Source: JBHOQS01 sp042408875
GTDB taxonomy: Bacteria; Chloroflexota; UBA11872; JBHOQS01
Reading direction: 5' to 3'
DNA: 64,000 nucleotides
NCBI GenBank assembly: GCA_042408875.1
Contig: JBHOQS010000001.1
Coordinates: forward strand, 62,001-126,000
A program made the position numbers and the translations under genes. Below are positions 24,845 through 33,695 of this stretch, piece after piece; within the stretch, counting starts at the first letter, position 1, and every line of letters starts with the position of its first letter. Below the pieces are notes generated by a model. It ran no database searches. It was not told the DNA's origin and was given only the letters and a program-made list of their open reading frames with translations.

Positions 24845-25342
24845 TCACGCCGGCTCCTCTGGGCGTGCGATGGCGTCGATCAGGTGCGCGCCGGTCACAT
24901 CGAGCAGGTCCTTGACGGCGATGCCCAGGTTCAGACCGCGACGGCCGCCGTTGATTAGGATGCGCTCATAAGCCAGTGCAGCGCGATCTAGGTAGACGTC
25001 GAATGGCTTGCCAACGAGAGCCAGCGCGGCGATGCCGCCCACCTGGAGGCCAGTCAGACGCTCGGCCTCCTGCCGCGGCGCCATACGCACGCTGCGCTCG
25101 CCCAGAGCGCGGGCCAGCCGGCGCGGGTCAACCTCGGCGTTGCCAGGTACCATCACCAGGAGCGGGCGGCCGCGCTCGCGCAGCAGGACCAGCGTCTTGA
25201 AGACCTGCTCGGGCGGCAGGCCAACTACTGCGGCCACCTCGACTGCCGAGTGAATGGTCGGATCGTAAGTGTACACCTCATACGGCACCTTGCGTGCGTC
25301 GAGCAGCCGCATGGCGTTCGTCTTCTCGATGCGGCCGGCCAT
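24845..25342 (-). CDS. ybaK: YbaK/EbsC-family aminoacyl-tRNA deacylase
   Basis: A 165-residue cytosolic protein that hydrolyses mischarged Cys-tRNA(Pro) or a related tRNA. Signatures are TNAMRLLDARKVPYEVYTYD at the start, VFKTLVLLRERGRPLLVMVPG with the key lysine, and the glycine-rich VGGIAALALVGKPFDVYLD, with ILINGGRRGLNLGI near the end. The length suits the family. The start was set to the ATG at 25342 because earlier residues in the open frame overlap the glycosyltransferase gene and look non-coding. Confidence 0.9.
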   Translation of the reverse strand: MAGRIEKTNAMRLLDARKVPYEVYTYDPTIHSAVEVAAVVGLPPEQVFKTLVLLRERGRPLLVMVPGNAEVDPRRLARALGERSVRMAPRQEAERLTGLQVGGIAALALVGKPFDVYLDRAALAYERILINGGRRGLNLGIAVKDLLDVTGAHLIDAIARPEEPA

Positions 25343-25367
25343 GAGTGTCCTGGTCCTCCAGTGGCTT

Positions 25368-26627
25368 TCACCCGCGAGGGTGGTGCGTCCGGCGCCTGGA
25401 TGCTTCGGTGAGCGAAAGGTAGACCTGCGCGGTCTCTCGCGCCATGCGATCGAGGGTGAAGCGCTCCTCCAGGCGGAGGCGCCCACGGCGGCCCATCTCC
25501 CGGCCGAGCTCCCGGTCACGCGCTAGCCGTAGGATCGCACCGGCCAGCGCCACCGGATCAGCCGGTGGCACCAGCAGGCCGGTTTCGCCATCCACAACCA
25601 CTTCAGGGATGGCGCTCACCCGCGTGGCCACGACGGGCTTCTGGAGCGCCATCGCCTCCAGGAGCACGAGGCCGAAACCCTCCCAGAGCGAGGGGAGCAC
25701 GAGCAGGTCCAGCGCGGCCATGATGTTGGCCACGTCGCTGCGCCAGCCAGCAAAGATCACGTGCGCGCCCAGCCCCAGCCGCTGCGCCTGGGCTTCGAGC
25801 TGCTCTCGTAGCGGTCCCTGCCCGGCGACCAGCAGCCGTAGCGCCGGCTCTTCCCGTACCGCCAGCGCCAGCGCCTCGAGCAGGTAGCGATGCCCCTTCT
25901 GCGGCGCCAGCCGGGCCACGACGCCGAGGAGATAGTGCTCCGGCGCCACGCCGAACTCGGCACGCAGCGCCCGCGCGACGTCTACGCCGGTGCGCAGCGT
26001 ACGTAGGAAACGCGCCGGATCAAGCCCGTAGTAAATACGCTGCACTTTCCCAGGATCGTCCACACCGATCTCGATGGTGTAGCGGCCGACATGGTCGGAG
26101 ATGGCGATGATGCGGTCCTCGCACAAGGAGATCAGGCGGTGCAGCAGGCGCCACAGTGGGTGCCGCAAGAAGTCCTCGTCGTTGTGCCGTGTGGAGACCA
26201 CCGCCGGCACGCCGGCGAGGCGCGCCGCCAGCCCTCCGTACAGATCAGCGCGGAAGAGATGTGTATGCACGATGTCGGGGCGCATCTGCCGGATTACCCT
26301 GACCAGGCGGAGCAGGCCCGCCGGGGTGTAGCGTCGTCCTACGTCCACACGCTGGACTGCCACCCCCAGGCGCTCCAGCTCCGAAGCCAGGCCGCCGCGT
26401 CCCTTCAGGTAGATCACCGCAGGATCGAAGCGCGTGCGGTCGGTCGCCGTAATGAGAGAGAGCAGGTGATTCTCCGCCCCACCGGGGTCGAACGTGGTGA
26501 TGATGTGCAGTAGCCGGAGAGGTGCAGCGCCGGTTGCCTGCGCCTCCGTGCCCGCGCGCGCCAGCGCTGGCGCTCTGCCGGAGGAGCGCCCGGCGCTATG
26601 GAGAGCCAGATCGTCGTGGGTGCTCAC
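25368..26627 (-). CDS. GT4-family glycosyltransferase
   Basis: A 419-residue GT-B enzyme, probably membrane-associated, transferring a nucleotide-linked sugar to a glycan. It has the N-terminal LLHIITTFDPGGAENHLL (donor-side glycine loop), a VARLAPQKGHRYLLEAL segment starting the second domain, and the EX7E motif in PSLWEGFGLVLLEAMA. The start is the GTG at 26627, whose sequence GTGA overlaps the stop of the flippase gene; this matches translational coupling. The longer open frame, to 26891, runs through flippase codons and is rejected. Confidence 0.9.
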   Translation of the reverse strand: MSTHDDLALHSAGRSSGRAPALARAGTEAQATGAAPLRLLHIITTFDPGGAENHLLSLITATDRTRFDPAVIYLKGRGGLASELERLGVAVQRVDVGRRYTPAGLLRLVRVIRQMRPDIVHTHLFRADLYGGLAARLAGVPAVVSTRHNDEDFLRHPLWRLLHRLISLCEDRIIAISDHVGRYTIEIGVDDPGKVQRIYYGLDPARFLRTLRTGVDVARALRAEFGVAPEHYLLGVVARLAPQKGHRYLLEALALAVREEPALRLLVAGQGPLREQLEAQAQRLGLGAHVIFAGWRSDVANIMAALDLLVLPSLWEGFGLVLLEAMALQKPVVATRVSAIPEVVVDGETGLLVPPADPVALAGAILRLARDRELGREMGRRGRLRLEERFTLDRMARETAQVYLSLTEASRRRTHHPRG

Positions 26628-28204
26628 AGCAGTCGTGCCATCTGCGCTTTGAACGGGATATCGAGCTGAGATAGCAGCTCGCGATCCGTATCCTCCAGGC
26701 CGCCTAGTGCCTTCCAGCACGCGGCGAACAGCACCATGCCCAGGACGGCCAGGGCAGCAAGCACAGGATAGCCGCGCGGCAGGGCCGCGGCAAGTACAGC
26801 GAGCACGCTGCCACTGACTGCAGCGGCGCTCAGGAGGCGCAGGCTGAACCGGGCGGGCACGATGAAGCCGAAGCGCCGGTGCGCCAGCCATAGGAACAGC
26901 AGCACCGAGGCAAACCGCGCCGAGCCGTACAGCAGCGTCGCACCGAGCAGGCCGAAGCGCGGGATCACCAGGTAGAGCAGAGGGATCGAGCTGAAGAGCA
27001 CCAGCCGCGCCAACACCACATCTCTGTAGCGCTCGGCAGCCAGGAATGCGGAGACCAGCCCCGACGACAGCACGTACTCAGCCAGCAGCAGCACGGCAAG
27101 CACCTGGACTAGTCCAGCGGCTGGGGCGAATTGGGGCCCGTACAGGAGGGGCAGCGCCTGCCCGGCTAGGCCGAAGAGGAGCGTGGCCGCCGGTACGGCA
27201 AAGAGAGCGATGGCTTTCGAGGAGAGGGTGAACGAGCGCTGTGGCAGCGTTCGATCGCCGCTGGCGAACGCCGTTGTCAGCAGCGGCATGACAATGCCGG
27301 TGAACGGGCTTAAGGCGAAGTTCATCACCCGCACCAGGAAGCTCGTTGCTAACGAGAAGAGCGCCACCTCGCGATCGCCCAGGTAGAGCGCCAGCACGAC
27401 CAGGACGAACGCCGGGCTGCTAAAGTAGCTGCTCAGTTTGTCTAGGTAGGCGAACAGCGAGAAGGCCACGAACCGCTGCGGCACAAGCGCCGGTCCAGCT
27501 GGCGCCGGGGGCTGGACGCCCTCCGATCCAGCGCCAGGAGGCGAGGCAGGCCCGCGCAGGGTGCGGCGGCTGGCCCACACCAGCATACCGAGCCGCACAC
27601 TGCGCGCAGCCGCCATGGCAGCGACGATTCCGGCCAATCCGCCCCCGGCCAGCGCAGCGACGATGACCAGGAGCGGTTCCAGCGTCGAGACGGCAAATTT
27701 GGTCGTGTTCGTCCACTTCTGCTCAAAGAGCGTTGATAAGAAGTAATGCAAGACCGGCGCCGTGGCCTCTAGTAGCGTGACCGCGGCGATGCCAGCATAC
27801 ACCGGCCAGGGCTGGTCGGCGAGTTGGAAGATGCTGAACACCCAGCGCGGCGCCAGTACCATCGGCAGGGCGATGAGCAGGTAGAGGGCAGCCTTCAGGC
27901 CCAGCACGGCGGCGAGAAACGAGCGTAACGTCGCCGCGCCACCCCGTCGCTCGAGCTCTGGCACAAACTTCGGGATCGTGTAGGACAGGCCAAGGTCACC
28001 GTACGTCGTGAAGGAGGTGATTGCCGCCAGCACGAGAGCGTAGTCAGCGTAGCGCTCCTGCCCCAGGCTGCGCACGACGACGATGGAGCTGGCCAGCGCC
28101 ACAAGGCCGGTCAGCGGCACCAGTGCTGCGTTCCACAGTACAGCGCGGCTCACGCGGCGGGCGAGCGACCAGCGATGGGCGATGAGTGAGGAATGCTGGA
28201 TCAC
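26624..28204 (-). CDS. Polysaccharide flippase (Wzx/MVF type)
   Basis: A 526-residue protein with about 12-14 hydrophobic segments, starting RAVLWNAALVPLTGLVALASS. The segment YADYALVLAAITSFTTYGDLGLSYTIPKFV is typical of polysaccharide-repeat flippases, which use an N-terminal membrane block followed by a short loop with GLxxTIPKF-like residues. It would move a lipid-linked glycan across the membrane for surface polymer assembly. It couples by a 4-bp overlap to the downstream glycosyltransferase, and another glycosyltransferase lies upstream on the same strand. Confidence 0.88.
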   Translation of the reverse strand: MIQHSSLIAHRWSLARRVSRAVLWNAALVPLTGLVALASSIVVVRSLGQERYADYALVLAAITSFTTYGDLGLSYTIPKFVPELERRGGAATLRSFLAAVLGLKAALYLLIALPMVLAPRWVFSIFQLADQPWPVYAGIAAVTLLEATAPVLHYFLSTLFEQKWTNTTKFAVSTLEPLLVIVAALAGGGLAGIVAAMAAARSVRLGMLVWASRRTLRGPASPPGAGSEGVQPPAPAGPALVPQRFVAFSLFAYLDKLSSYFSSPAFVLVVLALYLGDREVALFSLATSFLVRVMNFALSPFTGIVMPLLTTAFASGDRTLPQRSFTLSSKAIALFAVPAATLLFGLAGQALPLLYGPQFAPAAGLVQVLAVLLLAEYVLSSGLVSAFLAAERYRDVVLARLVLFSSIPLLYLVIPRFGLLGATLLYGSARFASVLLFLWLAHRRFGFIVPARFSLRLLSAAAVSGSVLAVLAAALPRGYPVLAALAVLGMVLFAACWKALGGLEDTDRELLSQLDIPFKAQMARLL

Positions 28205-28285
28205 GCTGCTCTGTTAGGCTGTCCTGAGTGTACTAAATCTGAGCGTACTAAACAGAGCGCTGAACACTCTTCCGTGCACCGGTGT

Positions 28286-28310
28286 AACACCGGTGTTGTC
28301 GCGGCGACAA
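28286..28310. repeat. Overlapping palindromes upstream of the flippase
   Basis: AACACCGGTGTT (28286-28297) is a perfect 12-bp palindrome. It overlaps by two bases a hairpin TTGTCG-CGG-CGACAA (28296-28310). CACCGGTGT also occurs just before it (28278-28285 region). They lie in the 173-bp gap between two glycan genes and could be a regulatory or 3'-end element. Confidence 0.5.
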
Positions 28311-28377
28311 GCCAGCGCGGTGGGTCATGGAACATGGAAAGCAAGCAAGCCGTTGCCATATGGATAATCCAGGCTGG

Positions 28378-29649
28378 TCAGCCTCGCCCCTGGCTACCGC
28401 CCAGAGGGGAGAGTGGCTCTCTCTGGTCGCCGGCTGGGCGATCAGACAGGGAGTCCGCGAGCGATGCCGCCCGCGCTTCTTCGATGCCGCAGATGCGCTC
28501 GAGGAAGAGCTCCCGCACAACCGTGTGGGCGAAGCGCTGAACGTGCTGCCGCCCCTCTGTGGCCAGGGTCGCGCGCTCCTGAGGATCGTTGAGCAGTTCG
28601 ACCAGGCGCGTGGCGAAGGCATCGCAGTCACGGGCAGGCACGACGCAGCGTTGCTGCTGCGGGCTCAGGATGTCACGCACGCCGCCGACGTCCACAGCCA
28701 CGAAGGGCACACCAGCCGCCATCGCTTCGAGCAGCACGCGCGGGAACCCTTCCTCCAGCGACGGCATCATGAAGACGTCGGCCATGGCGTAGTACGGCAC
28801 GATGGCGCGGTTGGGTATGCGGCCCAGCAGGCGGATCGAGCCAGCTGCCGAGCTGGCAGCGACCTGGTGCTCCAGGCGTGCCCGATATGGCCCATCGCCA
28901 ATGACGACGAACATGACATCCGGCCGGCGCGCTAGCACGCGTTCGGCGATCGGTACGATAAGGTGCGCGCCCTTCCGTTCAGCCAGCCGGTGCACGAACA
29001 GCACTACCGGCACGCCAGCCGGCAGGCCCAGCGCATCGCGCAGTGACTGAACCTCAGCTACAGGGGGCGAGCCAAACCGGTCCAGTTCGATCTCATTCGG
29101 GAGGACGATAGTGTTCGCTGCCGGCACACCGTAGTGCCGTTCATAGTAGGCCGCCATGCTCGGTGTGCCGGTGACCAGGTGCTGCACGGACCGCAGCGTG
29201 AGCCGGAGCGGCCACTCCGCCGCCAGCTTATGGCGCAGGTCGTCCCAGCGTAGCGACCAGGGCCGCTCGAACTCTTTGGCGCAGATGCAGTTCCAGTAAT
29301 ACACCCGCCCGCCCAGCAGCTTGCTCACCAGCACCGCTGCCAGAGCCCCTACATAGGAGTAATGAACATAAAACGTGCGACAACCACGCAGGCGCAGCCC
29401 GACCAGGCGAAGGACCAGCTCGAGGGCGCGCAGCAGGGCCGGCCGGCGCAGCCAGGCCTCCTGCACGCTCGCCGCGCCTGGAAACTCCGGGCGGCCGCGA
29501 GCGTGCTCCACGACCACGTGCAGCGGCACCTGTTCCGCCAGAGCGGTGAGGAAGCGGTAGACGTGGTGGTAGTGCTCCTCGCTCTGCGGATCATACACCG
29601 GCACGATGTACGTAAGCGGCCGGCGGCTCTCAGCTACGGTGTCGCTCAC
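28378..29649 (-). CDS. GT4-family glycosyltransferase
   Basis: A 423-residue GT-B glycosyltransferase. The N-terminal domain includes GRVYYWNCICAKEFERPW and LVTGTPSMAAYYERHYG; the C-terminal domain has VLFVHRLAERKGAHLIVPI, VVIGDGPYRARLE and the EX7E motif in PSLEEGFPRVLLEAMAAG. Its products probably join the glycan handled by the downstream flippase and second glycosyltransferase. The ATG start at 29649 is supported by the family-like onset RPLTYIVPVYDPQ. No hydrophobic anchor is visible. Confidence 0.9.
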   Translation of the reverse strand: MSDTVAESRRPLTYIVPVYDPQSEEHYHHVYRFLTALAEQVPLHVVVEHARGRPEFPGAASVQEAWLRRPALLRALELVLRLVGLRLRGCRTFYVHYSYVGALAAVLVSKLLGGRVYYWNCICAKEFERPWSLRWDDLRHKLAAEWPLRLTLRSVQHLVTGTPSMAAYYERHYGVPAANTIVLPNEIELDRFGSPPVAEVQSLRDALGLPAGVPVVLFVHRLAERKGAHLIVPIAERVLARRPDVMFVVIGDGPYRARLEHQVAASSAAGSIRLLGRIPNRAIVPYYAMADVFMMPSLEEGFPRVLLEAMAAGVPFVAVDVGGVRDILSPQQQRCVVPARDCDAFATRLVELLNDPQERATLATEGRQHVQRFAHTVVRELFLERICGIEEARAASLADSLSDRPAGDQREPLSPLGGSQGRG

Positions 29650-30057
29650 GCTGCTTTCCCTCGGGTATGCGGGGTACGACGGGCATGAATGTCACGAATG
29701 TAATAAACAAAGTGGGAAGTCCCTGTCAGTCGCCCTGCCACTACCGTGTGCACTGCCCGATCGGGACAAGCCTGCTACGGCCTTTGTCTCTGCCACATGA
29801 TACATGCCGCCTGCCAGCTGGAACAAACGCCCGGCGGGCTGGTATGGTGTGCTGCCTGCCTCTGCGCCAGCTGGACTGTGCATCTCCCTGATTGCGCCAG
29901 GCCAGTAGTCCTGCTGTCGAAGCCGGATTTTGGTTCTGAACGACGATGCAGTACGCTGCCAGCGGCACCGTCCACACCCGCGAGAGTTTAACAGTACAGG
30001 TATTACCAGGTATTGTTGAGGTATCACGCAAGTACAGGGTCCGCGCGAGGGAGACGG
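29650..30057. other. Intergenic region between divergent genes
   Basis: A 408-bp gap between the minus-strand glycosyltransferase and the plus-strand GH20-like gene. Frames open on both strands (for example minus-strand residues from 30492 to 29692), but their composition and lack of motifs mark them as chance readings. No RNA gene, terminator or clear promoter pair is recognised. Confidence 0.5.
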
Positions 30058-32163
30058 GTGGCAGGCTGGCCTATCTACCCGCGGCCGCAGTGGCTGAAGC
30101 CGGGCGTGCGTGCCTTCACCCTGACCCGCCAGGCTACCATCACTGCCACGAGCGTGAATGCTATGCCTGCCGCCGAGCTCCTCCAGCGCGAGCTCTACCG
30201 CCGCTTTGGTGTGCGTCCGAGGCTCCGGCGCGGGCCGGACGCTCCGGTGGGCGGTATCTCCATCTCGGTTGCCTCCTCGCGCAACAGCGCACAGGTCCAG
30301 GGCAGCCTCGCCTCGCTGGGTCCCGAGGCATACACCCTGAGCGTGACGCCGGAGCGCGCCGTCCTCACCTGTGGCGGCCCGGCTGGCGCGCTCTATGGTG
30401 CGGCCTCGCTGGTGCAACTCTTTGCCCAGGAGCCGTTTCCGGGGGCGCTGCCCGCTGCCCCGGCGCTCGAAGTGCGTGACTGGCCAGCGCATTCACTGCG
30501 CGGCCTGCATCTCCAGCTCCCGGCGCGACATCAGCTCCCGTTCTTCAGACGCCTGCTCGAGCAGGCAGCCATGCTGAAGCTCAACACGCTGTTTTTGCGC
30601 ATCGACGGCGGCCTACGCTATGCCCGGCATCCGGAGCTGAATGCTGCCCATGCCCGCGTCTCGCAGGCTGCGCTCCTGCACGAGGGCGGCCCGGAGGGCT
30701 TTGCTGCCGGGCCGGGCTATTCCAGGAGTATCCCGCTGCTCGTCGCTGGGGGCGCGGCGCTGGAGCCAGCGGAACTGCGCGATCTGGTGGGATACGCCCG
30801 TACGTTGCATCTGACCGTTGTGCCTGAGGTGGCCGCACTGGGCGAGTGCTACTACCTCTGTGTGGCGCATCCTGAACTGGCGGAGCACCAGGAGGATCCG
30901 TGGCCTGACTGCACCTGTCCGGCCGAACCGCGCGCCATCGAGCTCGTCTGTGACGTGCTGGACGAGGTCCTTGCGGCAACCAACGCCCGCATGGTCCATA
31001 TCGGGCACGCCGGCTGGCGGCCCTGGCCCGCCTGTCCGCGCTGCCGGGGCGTGGACCAGGCGATGCTGCTGGCTGAGCACGTGCGCCGTCTGCACGAGTT
31101 CCTGGCCGCGCGCGGGGTCGAGACAGCCATATGGGGTGACCCCTGGCAGCAGGTCATCGTCAACGGACGTGTGCATGGCTGGCCCGGTCCCGCCGATGCG
31201 CTTCATCGTGCTCTGGAGCGGTTGCCCGGCGACATCCTCATCGTGGACCGATGCTGGCAGCTCGATCGCCACTCGGTCGAGCATTTTAGCCGGTACGGCC
31301 TGCGGGTCGTGTTCGGCGACTTGCACCCGGCTAGGTTCACCGACTTCTCACTGCGGGCGCAGCACCCGGCGGTGCGCGGTGGCGTGGCGGCGGCCCTGGC
31401 GGCGTGTACTGAGGAAACGCTGGCCCGTAGCGGCGCCATCACCGGATTGCTGCTGGCAGCCGGCATGCTATGGTGGCGCCACTATTCCGAGGCTGAACGG
31501 CACGCTGCCGTGCATACTGTCGCAGGGCTGATTCCCCGCCTGCGCGAGCGCCTGAGCGGGCGCAGCACACCGGCGCAGGCGCCGCGGCCGCACGTCTTCA
31601 TGCCGTTCGCCCTGGGCTCCGCGGCGAACGCCCCGGCTCCCGACCTGATGGCTCCGAACGAGGCGGTACAGGCGCTTGCTGCCGCCCGCCGAACGGCTGC
31701 TGTGCCCTTCGACGCTCCGTGGCGGCCTGGCGAGGGAAGCCGGCCCGCCGTAGTGCAGGTGAGTAACGCACAGCCTGTATCCTTGCCGATCAGCGTGAAC
31801 GCCAGGCTGGAGAGTCTGGTGTTCCTCCATTGTTGCTCTCTGGGGGGGACGGCGAGCGGGGTGCTGGGCCAGTACGCTGTCCGCTATGCTGACTCGACCG
31901 AGGAGCTGGTCGAGATCGTGCCGGGAAGCTCCATCGCAGGCTGGGAGGAGCCCTACGGCTACGGTGCGGCTGCGATATGCTACTGGGCTGACCCGCTCAT
32001 CCTCGGCATGGCGCCGGATGGCCAAAGCTTTACCGCGTACCGCTATGAGTGGGTGAACCCGCACCCCGACCGCCGTATCCTCGATGTGCGTTTGCATCAT
32101 GCGAGGATGATTCCAGAGAGCGAGCTTATCCTTCTCGCCCTTACCGGTGTGGCCGCACCGTAG
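30058..32163 (+). CDS. GH20-like (beta-hexosaminidase fold) protein lacking the catalytic Asp-Glu
   Basis: A 701-residue protein. The N-terminal domain (ITATSVNAMPAAELLQRELYRRF, LTCGGPAGALYGAASLVQL) matches the GH20b domain that precedes hexosaminidase barrels, and the barrel begins with HSLRGLHLQLP. In active GH20 enzymes a strand ends GGDE or GHDEW; here residues 312-320 read MVHIGHAGW, so both catalytic acids are replaced by Ala318 and Gly319. No signal peptide is visible. Residues beyond about 540 form an extra domain of unknown type. The start is the GTG at 30058 with AGGGAG upstream; a TTG at 30013 is possible. It may be a carbohydrate-binding or differently catalytic relative; inactive hydrolase is the cautious reading. 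Confidence 0.72.
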   Translation: MAGWPIYPRPQWLKPGVRAFTLTRQATITATSVNAMPAAELLQRELYRRFGVRPRLRRGPDAPVGGISISVASSRNSAQVQGSLASLGPEAYTLSVTPERAVLTCGGPAGALYGAASLVQLFAQEPFPGALPAAPALEVRDWPAHSLRGLHLQLPARHQLPFFRRLLEQAAMLKLNTLFLRIDGGLRYARHPELNAAHARVSQAALLHEGGPEGFAAGPGYSRSIPLLVAGGAALEPAELRDLVGYARTLHLTVVPEVAALGECYYLCVAHPELAEHQEDPWPDCTCPAEPRAIELVCDVLDEVLAATNARMVHIGHAGWRPWPACPRCRGVDQAMLLAEHVRRLHEFLAARGVETAIWGDPWQQVIVNGRVHGWPGPADALHRALERLPGDILIVDRCWQLDRHSVEHFSRYGLRVVFGDLHPARFTDFSLRAQHPAVRGGVAAALAACTEETLARSGAITGLLLAAGMLWWRHYSEAERHAAVHTVAGLIPRLRERLSGRSTPAQAPRPHVFMPFALGSAANAPAPDLMAPNEAVQALAAARRTAAVPFDAPWRPGEGSRPAVVQVSNAQPVSLPISVNARLESLVFLHCCSLGGTASGVLGQYAVRYADSTEELVEIVPGSSIAGWEEPYGYGAAAICYWADPLILGMAPDGQSFTAYRYEWVNPHPDRRILDVRLHHARMIPESELILLALTGVAAP

Positions 32164-32200
32164 GTATGCCAGGTATGCCGGCGCCTCTTCTACTTCTTCC

Positions 32201-33553
32201 TTACGCCTCGCCGTCGCTTACCTCCCCGGTCGCAGCCACCGCTCGAAACCAGTAGGCGCTGTCTTTGGGAATGCGGCGCTGGGTGGGATAGTCGATGTAC
32301 ACGATCCCGAAGCGCTTGCTGTAGCCGAACGCCCATTCGAAGTTATCCATGAGCGACCAGACGTAGTAGCCGCGCAGGTCCACGCCCTGGCTGAGGGCGT
32401 GATGAGCGGCGAGGAAGTGCCGGCGCAGGTAGTCGATGCGCTCCGGGTCGTGCACGCGGCCGTCTGGGGCAGGCTCGTCGCGATAGGCCGCGCCATTCTC
32501 GGTGATATACATGACCGGCCCGTTGTAGTCGGCATGAAGCCTCAGGAGCAGATCGGTCAGTCCCTGCGGATACACTTCCCACCCCATGTCAGTGCGCGGC
32601 GCGTCGACCTGCACCGTGCGGATCCGTAGTATTCCTTCGTCGCTATGCTGCACCACGCCACGGGTATAGTAGTTCACCCCGAGGAAGTCCACCGGCTCCG
32701 CGATCACTGCCATATCGTTGCCCTGCACCCATTCGGAGCGAAAGAGCGGCCCATACACCTCTAGCATATCCTGGGGGTAGCTGCCACGAAAGATCGGATC
32801 GAGGAACCAGCGATTGTGGTAGCCATCGGCGCGCTGCGCTGCTGCCTGGTCCTCCGGGCGATCCGAGGCGGCCATCTGCGGCCCCAGGTTCAGGGTGATA
32901 CCGATGCGCCCGCGCAGGCCAGCCGTGCGATAGGCCTGCACGGCCAGCCCGTGCGAGAGCAGGATGTGATGGCCGGCCAGGAGCGCCGCGCTCCAGTCGG
33001 TCAACCCGGGCGCGTGCACGCCGAAGGCGTGGCCGAGAAACGCCACCACCCACGGCTCATTGTGCGTGATCCACAGCGGTACCCGATCGCCCAGCTCGCG
33101 GAACAGATACGCCGCGTACTCGGCGAAGCGCGCCGCGGTATCGCGATTGCGCCAGCCTCCCTGGTCCTCTAGCGCCTGCGGCAGGTCCCAGTGGTAGAGC
33201 GTGACCGCCGGGATGATGTTCCGCTGCTCGAGCTCGCCCAGCAGCCGTTTGTAGAAGTCCACGCCTTTAGGGTTTGGCACCCCAGCCCCGGTCGGGAAAA
33301 TGCGTGGCCAGGCGATAGAGAAGCGGTACGTGCGGACGTTCAGGTCCGCCATCAGTGCGACATCCCCGCGATGGCGATGGTAGTGATCGCAGGCGACGTC
33401 GCCGGTATCGCCATTGAGGATCTTACCGGGCGTATGGCTAAAACGGTCCCAGATTGACTCGCCGCGGCCGTCTTCCTGCACCGCGCCCTCGATCTGGTAC
33501 GCGGCCGTGGCCACGCCCCAGAGGAACGTTGGTGGAAAGCGTACAGCAGGCAT
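32201..33553 (-). CDS. GH1-family beta-glucosidase
   Basis: A 450-residue cytosolic glycosidase with the full GH1 set: N-terminal FPPTFLWGVATAAYQIEGA, acid/base Glu166 in WITHNEPW, sugar-binding WSLMDNFEWAFGY near the C-terminus, and nucleophile Glu352 in YITENGAAY. It would release glucose or a related sugar from beta-linked disaccharides. The start is the ATG at 33553 with AAGGAG upstream; the longer frame to 33709 overlaps argH. No secretion signal is present. It converges with the GH20-like gene. Confidence 0.95.
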   Translation of the reverse strand: MPAVRFPPTFLWGVATAAYQIEGAVQEDGRGESIWDRFSHTPGKILNGDTGDVACDHYHRHRGDVALMADLNVRTYRFSIAWPRIFPTGAGVPNPKGVDFYKRLLGELEQRNIIPAVTLYHWDLPQALEDQGGWRNRDTAARFAEYAAYLFRELGDRVPLWITHNEPWVVAFLGHAFGVHAPGLTDWSAALLAGHHILLSHGLAVQAYRTAGLRGRIGITLNLGPQMAASDRPEDQAAAQRADGYHNRWFLDPIFRGSYPQDMLEVYGPLFRSEWVQGNDMAVIAEPVDFLGVNYYTRGVVQHSDEGILRIRTVQVDAPRTDMGWEVYPQGLTDLLLRLHADYNGPVMYITENGAAYRDEPAPDGRVHDPERIDYLRRHFLAAHHALSQGVDLRGYYVWSLMDNFEWAFGYSKRFGIVYIDYPTQRRIPKDSAYWFRAVAATGEVSDGEA

Positions 33554-33695
33554 TGCTGAGCTCCTTCCCTGCCTGTAGAGTCCCCTCCCTGGCCAGAAGA
33601 GCACATGAGCCAGCAGGGCCCCTGTGCGTCGCCGAGGGGCCTCAGGGCCGGCATTACCGCCAGTATAGCTCAGAGAGGTGGGAGGGAGAGACTGC

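Noticed and set aside
29692..30492. Minus-strand open frame of 266 residues
   Set aside because: It overlaps the 5' half of the GH20-like gene, starts without a ribosome-binding site and shows no family features.
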